Shown here: one piece after another, positions 38,398 to 49,000 of the stretch
Layout: the number at the start of each line of letters is the position of its first letter
Numbering within the stretch: position 1 is the stretch's first letter
Assembly (NCBI RefSeq): GCF_028769735.1
Contig: NC_088169.1
Location: forward strand, 45,041,229-45,105,228
DNA from: Zonotrichia leucophrys gambelii
Taxonomy: Eukaryota > Chordata > Aves > Passeriformes > Passerellidae
DNA: 64,000 nt
Direction: 5' to 3'
Made by a program: the position numbers and the translations under genes
The notes under the pieces: generated by a model
The model's database searches: none
What the model was told of the DNA's origin: nothing
Seen by the model: only the letters and a program-made list of their open reading frames with translations

Positions 38398-38822
38398 ATT
38401 TCAGTTGAAAGGAACCTACAATAGTCATCTTGTCCAGCTACTGAACACTTCAGAGGTAACCAGAATTTAGAGCATATTATTAAGGGCATTGTCCAAATAC
38501 CTCTCAAACAATGACAGATTTGGGACATCTACCACCCCTTTAGGCAGCCTGTTGCAGAGTTTGACCATCCTCTTGGTAAAGGAATGCTTTTAATATTCAG
38601 TCTGAACCTCCCCTGGTGCAGCTTTGAGCCATTCCTAGATTTCTTATCACTGGATTCCATGGAGAAGAGATTAACACCTGCAATTCCACTTCCTCCACTC
38701 AGTGTCCTTTTCTCCAAGCTAGACAAAGCCAGAGTTCACAGGTGCTCCGCCCTGGACCTGTCTTCCTGCCCTTTCACCAGCTTTCTTGTCCTGCTCTGGA
38801 CATATTCAAGTACATTAAATGC
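38398..38822 (-). mobile_element. CR1 3' fragment with expanded tail
   Basis: Minus-strand CR1. On the plus strand it shows GAAAGGAACCTACAATAGTC at the 3' untranslated region, CATTGTCCAAATACCTC, and then CTGAACCTCCCCTGGTGCAG. The minus strand of this last part encodes a GSKLHQGRFRLNI-like segment, which is the CR1 RT C-terminal signature. It continues to CTCTGGACATATTCAAGTAC near 38815. It is 5'-truncated and its frames are broken. It differs in sequence from the other CR1 copies here, so it belongs to another subfamily. Confidence 0.92.
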
Positions 38823-40142
38823 ATCCAGAGGAGTGCTATTTGTGTGGTATACTGTTTAAGTTATAGTTTAAGTGGTTTCATGGATATCTTTAAAATCACT
38901 GCAAAAATAATTTTCTTGCCATTTGTGCCAAAGCATATTTAGCAGATCAGATAAACCAGCAAAAAAGAAAAAAAAAGTATATGGCATGCTGCTTCATTTT
39001 TGGAACAAAAACCTTGTTCCAAACTACATTGTTGTTGGTCCTTAGCTGAAAAAAGTCTATCAGAGCAGGATATTATCTATATGATTCCTAAAACAGGATT
39101 TAGTGCAACACTTTCTTCCTCATTTATTAAAGAAGCTAAAATATTTTTTCTCCCTAAATTCAATTCTAATGCAAAGTAGCATGAAAGCTTTTAACTTGTA
39201 AAATCCATGTACATTGCTTTTCATGAAGCTTGCTTTCCTCTGTATAGACAATATAATTTCAAAAAACTGAGATGACAAAGCTATGGATTTCTCTCGGCCT
39301 TTCATTTCCTATTTGAATTTTCTATTGTATGTTAGCTTTTTAAAAAAATGAACAAGATCTAGCCATTGATCTATTCTTTTGAAAATAAGGCTATTAATTT
39401 ACGTACTTGAATTGGAGCAAAAAATTATCATTCTACCTCTTTACTCAGACATTGAGATAAGAATGGAAATAACTGTAGAACTTTTAAGAAAGCCTGAGAG
39501 TTGTCATTCAATTCCTCTGTTCTTGTGAGATTTTTTATTTAAAAGTCCCATTTTTTTGGGACCCTTTATTTTGAGCTCCATAAGAGGAACATTATATACT
39601 CCCTCATCTAGCTCAAATGCTGCAATTAGCATTATAAATGGTTTCCTAAACTCTGTTGATGTCACTGCTGTGCTTGTCCTCATTTATAATTGGTTTCATG
39701 GTTCAGATTGGAAATACTTTTCTTTGATGTTTTCACAAGTGGGAAGAATTATGTACCTTTTTTGTGCTTATCTCAACGGAAGGTAAACAATTTTAATAGC
39801 CTGTTGGATTGCTAATTAGAGCTAATTGTGCCTTGATTGACCTATCTTGACAGAAGCACCTTACAATACTTGCTTTCTTCACAAAGTGAGGATTTGTTTG
39901 CATGAGAAACTTGTGTATGCTCAACCTTAGAGGTAGACTTGTTTGGCTGTGATCATCTGAATTTGTTAATTTATATTTCATGACTTCTTATCAGCTTGTG
40001 GCAAAACTCAACCTCATCATTTGTGCACTGCAACATGTGAGTTCTTATTCTCTCATTGTCTACAAAAGTGGAAACTAGCACAGACAAAATCTTTATTGAA
40101 TAGAAGTCTGAGCCCCATGGATAAACTTTTCTCTGCACAAAC

Positions 40143-40162
40143 ACAAAAAAAAAAAAAAAAAA
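40143..40162. repeat. Poly-A run
   Basis: About 20 consecutive A residues after CACAAAC. No processed pseudogene or SINE body precedes it on either strand. Confidence 0.85.
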
Positions 40163-40253
40163 AGGAAAAGTGAGAAGGGAACTATGAATTCCCAAAATCT
40201 TAATGGTAATATAGGTGTTCCATGCAAATAACTAAGATGTCATGATGTTTCGA

Positions 40254-40292
40254 TTTCTATAATTGCCTTTTTGAAAAAGGCAATTATAGAAA
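40254..40292. repeat. Perfect 39-nt palindrome with 1-nt centre
   Basis: TTTCTATAATTGCCTTTTT (40254-40272) and AAAAAGGCAATTATAGAAA (40274-40292) are exact reverse complements around a single G at 40273. The right arm runs directly into a longer poly-A stretch to about 40302. There is no transposon end and no flanking duplication that I can see. A foldback or template-switch mutation is a reasonable origin. Confidence 0.95.
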
Positions 40293-41656
40293 AAAAAAAA
40301 AGAGTGGTGTGTCTGCCCACTGCTAATATATGAATTATATATTTACAGAGGTTTTGACTCCTTGTGGCTGATAAAAGGTATTCAGAATTTAGAAAATTAT
40401 GTGTCTTCTACTTACAAGAAATAATCAATTAGAGTTAGCCTCTGTGTGAGGTCAGTATTATCCTGAGCCTCCCAGAAAATGCTTAAAGGCCTAGGAAGTG
40501 TTCATCTTTTTGTAATCTAATGTAGAAAATTAATTTCAAAAACAAGTGCTTTGTAGTAGCTGTTTTGATACAAATTATAAAAATATTATTTTTTCTCAAT
40601 ATGGCCTCCTACAGAAATGTCTAAAACCAGAGTGAATCCTGTAAGGAATTGTTGTGAGGGAGTGTTTGAGATTGCTTAAAAAGCCTGTTACTCACTTCTA
40701 GCAGGCTTCTGATGGTGAGCTGTGGTATTCTTGTCTATAAGGTACAATTTTACAAGAATTCATTCTTGTGTGATGAATGAGTCAAATGTAGAACATGTTT
40801 CCAGTTTTTAGGCAATTATCAGTTTGAAAAACAGCCAAAAGAGAGCTTATTCAAAGTGTTTATGCCTCACTGTGCTGCACCGTTCTGTTCTTTGGCCTGA
40901 TGACTGGAAAAGAGAACTTGCATATTTCGTTATTAGTAAATTTAGTAAGTAAGCCCTTCTGAAATTTCATGCATAGGAAGCATTTTTTTCCTGTTCTAGG
41001 AGGACAGAAAGACCTATGCAAATTTTTGCCATAGTGCTTCTCTATAGCACTTTTACCAGAAAAATTATCTAAAAATGATATGAGCCATTATCTGTTCTAG
41101 CAAATGACTACTCTGTAGCACAGAAACTACAAATAATCTTGTTTTGATGCTTTGATGAGAGAGCAAAAATGAAAATACAGAACACAGCTGGACTATTCCA
41201 AAGCCTTAAGAAATTTCAATAATTGCTACATTACACTATTAGTCTTATAGAGACATCACTAGCTATGCCATATCCCCATGCCAAAATTTAAAAAGTGAGC
41301 TTGTATTTCCAAATTCTTTAAAAGTGATCACAATGTCAATAGTAAACTGAAAAAGCTTCTTATCACTGCATTATCCTGAAATGAGTGACCTATTAAAAAG
41401 GCTGAATTGTCTTAAGAATGACCACTTGCGGGCTGCTATTATGCAATATCATATTCTGAATCTTGAAACAATATAATTTGGAAATCTATTTCTGTGTTTA
41501 ATCTTCATGTCAGCTGTTCTTCTGGCACTTCAATGGACATTAGCAATTTATGATTAAGAGAGAAGGAAATATGTGGAAGTAAATAAGAACGTTATATTCA
41601 AAGAACAAAGCAGTAATAGAATATTCCCACTTGGATGTATGTCTAGATAGATTAGG

Positions 41657-41704
<48 letters not shown>
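41657..41704. repeat. (TAGA)12 microsatellite
   Basis: Twelve uninterrupted TAGA units, 48 bp. A tetranucleotide array of this purity and length is expected to vary between individuals. Confidence 0.97.
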
Positions 41705-41945
41705 GCGAGCTATAGTTTCAGGTTCTATACACTTCAAAACATTTCAAAAGGGTGTTTAGAAAGAACCATTGTGAGAATAAAGCATGTGGTAACATTCTAT
41801 TTTTGAACTGTTTACAGAGTAGAGTGCAGAAAAAGAGCCATAATGGAAGCATTTACATGTTCACTGTTGATTTGCATGTGTGTATGTGTGACCAGAATAT
41901 AGATATACAATCATTTGTATAGTGAAATGAATGCATAGTGCAGAA

Positions 41946-42060
41946 TATAATATAATATAATATAATATAATATAATATAATATAATATAATATAATATAA
42001 TATAATATAATATAATATAATATAATATAATATAATATAATATAATATAATATAATATAA
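41946..42060. repeat. (TATAA)23 pentanucleotide array
   Basis: Twenty-three uninterrupted TATAA units, 115 bp, bounded by CAGAA on the left and TGTAACG on the right. It is the longest pure tandem array in the window. The open frame reading as repeated Tyr-Ile-Ile-Leu is an artefact of it. The size in an assembly may be underestimated. Confidence 0.98.
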
Positions 42061-42473
42061 TGTAACGCAATATTTTGTTTCCTGCTATAAAAAGAATAAC
42101 GTTAAAACTTTTATAGAAAGGATTCTTAAGGCTTTTTAAGTAAACCTGAAAGTTAACTTCACCAAGCTTTTTTTAAAAGAATGTTCTGTCCTGTGGGTTT
42201 TATGTGAAGATGCAGAAGCAATCTCAATTGATTTTTCTATTGCTTTTATTCCTGTTGCCTTGACATCCTTTATTAGCTGTTTTTGGTATTATACATGCCC
42301 CCATGTTAGATGAAGGGACTTTCTGAAATTATTATTTTCTCTAAGTTAACCAAAAAAAGAGGAAAAAAGGAAAAAAGACCTTTTGCTTTTATTTCAAATA
42401 GAAAGCAAAAGTGGCAAAGGAGTCATAGCTCTGTTCTTATGTCACTAGAACTTTTAAGGACAGCTCTTTGAAG

Positions 42474-42560
42474 AAGGGAGGGAGGAAGGAAGGGAAGGAG
42501 GGAAGGGGGAAGAAGGGAGGGAACATGAGGAGGGAGGAAGGGAGTGAGCATGAGGAGGAT
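42474..42560. repeat. Polypurine GGAA/GGGA tract
   Basis: About 85 bp of almost only G and A, built from GGAAGG and GGGA units, with a repeated GAGCATGAGGAGG/ACATGAGGAGG motif at its right half. Purine-only tracts of this length can adopt triplex structures. Confidence 0.88.
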
Positions 42561-43463
42561 AATGAGAAATGCTATAACTAATCACAAAAGAATTTTCTGT
42601 TACAAATTAATAAATAGGATTAAATCAAAATGAAAAATGAAAATAATTTTGATTTATTTAAAGGACATAAAAAGTAATTACCTAGACTGCCAATTGTATT
42701 TTGTACATAATTCCTTCCCAAACTATACTACAAAAAATGACTACTTTTTAAAAGGACAATAAATATTCCAATGCATTATGAGAATAAACACTCATAAGCT
42801 GAAACCTGAAAGATGATCAAGTAGGCTCCAAGAGCATCAAATAGAATAATTAGTTAAATGCTAAAGGAAAAATATTTTTGGTGTGACATACCCTGAAACT
42901 TGTTAAAATAGGTAAGGACTATTTAGTTATATCTATGCCATAACTTTCTAGTTTCATGAGGACATCTGATTTTAAATTGACTGTAGAAAATCAGTTCAGA
43001 TGCCTTAATATTGGCATCTAATGAAATTTAGGATAACCTGGGATATCTTGATTGCCACCTGCCCATTCAGAAATATTCAGTTAGGTCTTGTGCATTATAT
43101 GTATGTCCTAGGGCGCAGCAAATACAATTGGGCCCTGTGTTTAGGTAATTAAACCCTAGATTTTGAAAGGCCCACACTTACTTAGGCACTTGAAGTGAGA
43201 TTCAATCTCCCAGCTCATTAATCTCAGCTAGATTTCTTCTTCCACATTCTAGTCAGCATGCAGAAGCATTTCCAAACAATTGCTGAAAGGGGTGAATCCC
43301 TGAGAGATGCAATGCCAGTTGCCAGAATGTCTCCACTGATTATACAGGTATCCCAAATAGGTGGCTCAGAATATCAGTAGGACTCAACTTTCTCCTAATT
43401 TTAGATATCTACATGCACATTCAGCATTTTGATTCTCATTTAGTCACTGGATTTCCAGTCATT

Positions 43464-44798
43464 AGGACTGTCATGGTTTGAGCCTGGCACAGAGCCAGTG
43501 CCCCCCATGAAAATGCCCTCACCCTGGTGTCTGCTGTGAGATGTGACCAGGAATAAGCAAAACAGGCTTTAGCTTGAACATAAAGAACACTTTATTACCT
43601 AAACTACAGGAAAATAGGGAAAGACCATAAGGAAAAGAAAAGAAAAAATTGAAAACCTTACAAAAAACCACTTTCCTCCTCCCCACTACCTGACTTTCCC
43701 AATCCGATACATTCTCCCAAAACACCAACTGCCCAGCCTTGGCCCCACACTTTAGTATACTCAAACTGCAGTTCATGAAGAGGAAAGGAGTCCTTCTTGT
43801 TCCATAGGCTTCTCCTGGAAACACACTGAAACCTCGTGTGCTTCCCTGTCACTTCGGCACCGCCCGGAAAAAAGTCCTTTTGCCGCTTGTGACATCTTCC
43901 TTCCATGCCCAGTGCTCTCACCACTGACGCATGGCCAGAGCTGCTTTTAGGGTTGTCTTTCAAGGATGCCTTGTCTCACTCCAAAAAGGCACAGTCTCTG
44001 CTTTGGGACATCTGTCCCCCCCATATTTTTCCAACCCCCTGGGGCCGGGGGGTCCTCACGAAGAACCCTCCTGGTTTTGAGCCACTGCTTCCCCCTAAAT
44101 GCAGTCTGTGTCACAGGAACAACTGAGTCCATGGCCACAAGAAAAGTCCAGCCAAAAGGCCACTCCAAATCATCTCTCCCCATTCAATCATCTCCACGTT
44201 CTTCGGGCCAGGTCCTTGTCTCATCTCATCTCTTATCTCCCTTCTTATTCAGCTTCGAGGAGGATTAGCATTTTTGCAAGGCCCCAATCATGAAAGAAAG
44301 GGTTAAAAGTTTTCAGTCTCTGTCTATCTCAGAATGCTGGTACTCCCACAGGTGCTGCTGCTCCGCCGGCCAGGCTGCACTCTTCTCTCCCCTTTCTCCT
44401 TCCGGGCTGGCTGCTATTACATTCAGACGCCGGCTCTCCTCTCTCTCCCTCCTGAAGGGGGGAATGGCTGCCCGATGTCTCTTGGGGCTCCGCTACCCTT
44501 CCATCCTTGAAAGCTTTCTCACCCCCATCTCTGTCCAAGCCCCGGGCCTACCGCATGGCTGCCCCTCCCCCGCCCAGCAGCAAGGCTGGACGGGGGAAGA
44601 GATCTGACCTCTTCACAGCGACGTCCCAAGAGAGAGTGCCAAGGGCAGTGCTCTGCTTTTTAACCCCTGTGTATTCTCAGAAGTGTGTCCAAACCCCACT
44701 GGCTACACTAAGTGCCAGTCTCAAACCTAAAACTTTCATTGGTTTGACCACAGCTTCTCAGAATTCCCACTCCTTCCTGGTCAAACCACCACAAGGAC
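43464..44798 (-). mobile_element. Complete solo LTR with 5-bp target duplication
   Basis: LTR body 43469-44793 (1325 bp), flanked by exact AGGAC at 43464-43468 and 44794-44798. The body starts TGTCATGGTTTGA and ends TGGTCAAACCACCACA, giving imperfect terminal inverted repeats and TG..CA ends. Minus orientation is supported by three sites on that strand: a CCAAT box (ATTGG on plus, 44738-44742), a TATA-like TTAAAAAG (plus 44655-44666) and AATAAA (TTTATT on plus, 43591-43596). The part 44340-44640 is GC- and CpG-richer than the surroundings. The 5-bp duplication and ends suggest an ERVL-like or ERV1-like family. The intact flanks indicate that the two LTRs of a provirus recombined, leaving one. 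Open frames of about 100 codons here are not genes. Confidence 0.92.
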
Positions 44799-45436
44799 TT
44801 CATTCAGTTGCTCAAGTTTATATATCTACTGTGTGAAGAGGTCTCTTGGACATGCTCTGGCAATTCTTTCAGTCCTTTTCAAAAGCTTTGATTAGTTAGA
44901 ATATTTCACACGGGGCAAGACTCCTACTTGTGAACAATTAATTGAGTCTGAGTATTTGGATTCTACAAAGTTACTCAGTTACTGTCTGTAATTTACTTGC
45001 CTAAACTTACTCCCCCTTAGAAGTTCTACAATATCTGAGACAGCCACATAGGACACATAAGACACAAAACAGATAGAACTCCATCCTTCTGACATGACAG
45101 TGGAAGACCACCCAGGATATGGTAGGACATCTCAATTTGCAGTAGATATTTATCTTTAGGCAAAGGAATCCCATCCTAGCTGACTAACATTAGCTGAGAA
45201 GACTTTAATTATTATAGTATTCTGAGTTTGGATAGAATTGTCTTGGCTAGGATATCTGTAATAGACAAGCTAAGTGAAATCAGCTGAGTCTCTGATAATA
45301 AATTAAATTTGTTCCGCACAGATCTTTGTTTCTTTCACCATGGATTGGTCTGCACACAAACTGCTAAACTGTTTCCATGGCAAGGGATGTTTATGAAAAA
45401 TATCTATTAAAAATGGTCCTTATTTTATGATAAGTT
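44799..45436. other. Unannotated spacer
   Basis: AT-rich, without gene or recognised repeat. It starts immediately after the solo LTR. Confidence 0.6.
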
Positions 45437-46058
45437 TCATAAAATCATATGAAGACCTTAAGTTGGAAGGACTATTAAGGGTCTTCTAGCCTACCTCCCA
45501 GCTTATCACAGGACTACCTGAAATAAAATATCTTATGGCTAAGGGCATTGTTGACTAAGGGCTTCTTGGGTTCTGACATTCTCTTTACCATGACAAACCT
45601 CTTCCGTGGGAAGCCTGTTGTAGTGATGACCATCCTTTTAGGGAGGAATCTTTTCTTAATGTCAAATCTGAACTTCCTCTGAGACAACTTCATTCCATTT
45701 CTTTGTGTCCTATCACGAATGACCGAAGAAAGTCGATCAGCACATTACTCTCCAGTGCCCTCCTTCAAGAAACTGTAGCCTGTGATGAGGTCAGCTCTCA
45801 ACCTTCTCTTCCCAAAGCTGAACAAGCCAAGTGACATTACCTGCTGCTCATAATTCTTTCCCTTGAGGCCTTTCAACACCTTGATCATTTTCCTCTGGGC
45901 GTGCGCTAATACTTTGATGTCCTTCTTGTGTTGTGGTGCCCAAAACTGCACACAGCACTTGAGGTGAGGCCACACCAGTGCCAAGTACATCAGCACAGTC
46001 AGCTCTTTGTCCAGCTTGTGATAGACCTGATGCACCCAGGACATAGCTGTCGCTTGTC
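45437..46058 (-). mobile_element. CR1 fragment with RT C-terminus
   Basis: Minus-strand CR1 of about 620 bp. Its left end is the 3' untranslated region (AAAATCATATGAAGACCTTA, tail decayed). The minus strand then encodes SLGLFSFGKRRLRADLI-like sequence (about 45790-45840) and HLKCCVQFWAPQHKKDI-like sequence (about 45925-45975), both hallmarks of the CR1 RT C-terminal region. An open frame of 136 codons on this strand ends in the element, but lacks the catalytic core and a proper start. It is 5'-truncated near 46058. Not a functional gene. Confidence 0.9.
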
Positions 46059-49000
46059 CTGTGAGACCTAGGGGACCCAAAAATGTGGGTATTATATTTA
46101 ATATTTTCTGTACATCACCTGCAACCTGTTGTAGTGTCTCTTTAAGACTCAGCAACCCAGGGAAATAAATGGGAGGGTTTCACCCTGGTTCAAGGAAAGG
46201 AGGACCTTGGGGTCACCTCATGTAGGGTCACATCTATGCCATGCTCAGCAGAACCGTTTCTTGCCCCCAGCAGCACAGCAGTGACTCGGAACGGCAGCAC
46301 AAGCACCAACTGCATTTATATAAATACTGTTGCTCACATCACATATTATCCAAATTTTTCATGGAATACTACCTTTGCTGACCATAAGATAAATCATTTC
46401 AATGTGAATCATTTCAATGCATGCATAACGAAAAGCAATATATTAAATAATGCTATTTACAGAGCTGTGGAAATGCTGAGAAGTTCAATGACTTCCAAAT
46501 GCTTTGTGTATATATAAACTAGTTCAGATTGCTTAATGTTTAGAATTTGCAGGGATCTAACTCACATGAAAAACAATGATATAGGATTTAAATAAATCAA
46601 GCAAAATTGTGCCAAGTCATAGGGAGGGGACCACCTAGCACCTCAAAAATATCCACCAACAATTGTCCCTCCCAAATCCCAACAAAAAACCCAAGTATGT
46701 TTTAGTACCACCAAAAGCATTGCAAGACACTTTGGTGAATGGTATAGATAAATGCTAAAGCTTTCTCCAAATCAGAAATATTATCCTGAGCCTGAAATGC
46801 ATGATGTTATGAAGTAGCATGGCATTTGCTACAGTTTGAGAGGATTAGTTAATAGAGATGTTAAGGCTGAATTAGTGGATTAAGGACATTTTCTTTCTTC
46901 ACACTAAATGCAAACTTTATTCAGTCTAATGATGGTCAGAGGCAGCTTCCTGATAGCCTCCTTTCTTTCAGTGAAAGATGATCATGATGTTCATTACTAA
47001 AATGTCCTCATATACAGCTGCCTGTACTGCATTGCAATAGAAATCACTAGAAGCTACAATGTTTTAAATAACAACCTATAGCAGGAAAAGAAATCCTGTG
47101 AGTTTACTGAAAAAAATATTTCACTTGTATGAATCACCAGCTCAGTGGAGAAGTATATTTGTAAGATCATTCATCACTGCAGTGCACCTGGCAAACTCAC
47201 TACTTCATAAGAAATATATGAGAGAAAGGATTGTCAAAATTTAAATCTTAAAAATATAATATAATAAAATATATATACCAAAAGAAGAAATCAGTAAGAT
47301 CTCTGTTAGTTGGATAATACAGTGTGCTTCTTGCACTGCCAGATTTTATGCAAATTAATTTCCTGTATCCTAATATTAGCCTTACTATTTTGGGCATGAC
47401 TTTTGGGTAAATGTGCTAAAGTATTATGGGAAAGATTGATAGCTGTTGTGTTCTCTATGGTGTATATGATAAATAATTATACCAAAAAGCAGACTGTAAA
47501 ATTTATTGAAAAGAATGCATTCCAGATTTTAAATGTAACAGTTTTCTGAAATTTACAAAGAAATTTAACAAATTCTTTGTGTTTTAATTTGACTTCATGA
47601 AAAGAACAACCATATTGATATCTTAAAGATCTAGAAACAAAACAACACACTTTCAAGACAATATTAGTATAGGAGGCAATATAAAAGATGGTTTTCAATT
47701 GGAGGCCTCCAAAGGCAGATATGGAAAAATGCCCACCCCACATAGGGCAAATACAGTTTTATAAGTTTAGCAAATTAGCATAATTGACAAGAATTTCCAA
47801 TTAGAAGCAGAAGTAATAAGGCAGTTACTCCCTTGCTTCATCCTCTTCTGGAACTCCCCTTTCTTGCTACTTGCTATAATGGCTGTACTTTCTTTATGAG
47901 AAAGTGTCTTGAGAAGCTGTTTCAACCTTAGTTCCCAGAAACAGCAAGATGGGATAGGAGCCTTTTGGTATGTGTTTTGTCTTTCTGTCTATCAGGGTAG
48001 GAAAAATACTGGAGTTAGCTAGGAGCTATATAACTGCACAACAATAGTCTACAGAGCTACAAATATATGCAACAAAAATAATTTTAGCATCAATATGTGT
48101 ACTAGAGTAGAGAAAAGCAGCCAGTTTGTACATATTATTTGATTCAATAAAGAGTAAAACCAACCCCTGAAATAATTTTCTGGAAGATGGTTTGATAACC
48201 TTATATGTCAAACCATTTCTTTAACCTAATCAAAATTCCTGTTTAAGATAAGCCAAAAAGTTTTGATCATTGATTCCTTCAATAAGGAAATTGGGTTTTC
48301 TTTGTAGATTGACATTCTTTGTGAAAATAACTAACTGGCCACACTACAAAAATGACAAGTGTCATTAGGGATTTGTGAGTAGTTTGATTTAATGCTGAAC
48401 TATGATGTTAGACAGCTATTCTGACTGTACTTCAGAAATGTTGGTTTTAAGGCATGCCAATTAAAATGATTCTGTCAAGTCTATTCCCAAACTCCTCAGT
48501 TCCCCTTTCTTGGCTTAAAATGTTCAGATTTTTGTGACAGATTCATGATCTTGTTTTTACCCCCATATGCAAGTGTACTTTTTATCTCACCTGCCTAGTT
48601 AGAAGCAGGGGCAGGTGAGGGGAGGTATTCTTTTCCAGTGTCTCATAGTGCTTATTGCACTCTACCTGAGAGCTGTCGTGCACATCTACACCTGGAGATC
48701 CTTTCCTGCTCTTGGTGGAAAATGCATAGTTACATATCTACAAAAGATGTGGGAGAGATGGCAAAAGTGATTAAATCTGAGTGATTGAAGAATTCGGATA
48801 CTGCAAAATGTAACCGACTTCTTAGTGTTTCCTTAGATTAATTTTTGGGGGGATTTTATCCTAGCATTTCCTGCAGTGCAATTTTCTTTAACTGCTAAGA
48901 AGTTTTTGTCTTTCAAATTCTTCAAGATATACATCTCAGGACACTCCCGCATCTAATTTTATTTTTAAATCTCTGAGCCTCTGTGGCCTTCCAAATGTTC

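Larger units (their letters stand above)
38823..43463. other. AT-rich DNA with clustered simple repeats
   Basis: No gene was found. The block holds a poly-A run, a 39-nt palindrome, tetra- and pentanucleotide arrays and a purine tract, all listed separately. The part from about 43090 to 43440 (GGTAATTAAACCCTAG, TAGGCACTTGAAGTGAGATT) vaguely resembles old hAT-type transposon debris, but I could not confirm it. Confidence 0.55.

Noticed and set aside
40143..40302. Poly-A runs as marks of processed pseudogenes or SINEs
   Set aside because: No gene-like or SINE-like body lies next to either run on either strand, and no flanking duplications were seen.
41657..42060. Regular repeats as a possible CRISPR array
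   Set aside because: They are pure tandem microsatellites without spacers, in an animal genome.
41861..42070. Repetitive Tyr-Ile-Leu peptide
   Set aside because: It is a translation of the (TATAA)23 array.
43519..44836. Cluster of frames of about 64-109 codons on both strands
   Set aside because: All fall in the GC-richer solo LTR, where stop codons are rarer; no domain resemblance.
45745..46155. 136-codon minus-strand frame as a host gene
   Set aside because: Most of it is the CR1 RT C-terminal region and its start lies outside the element by chance.
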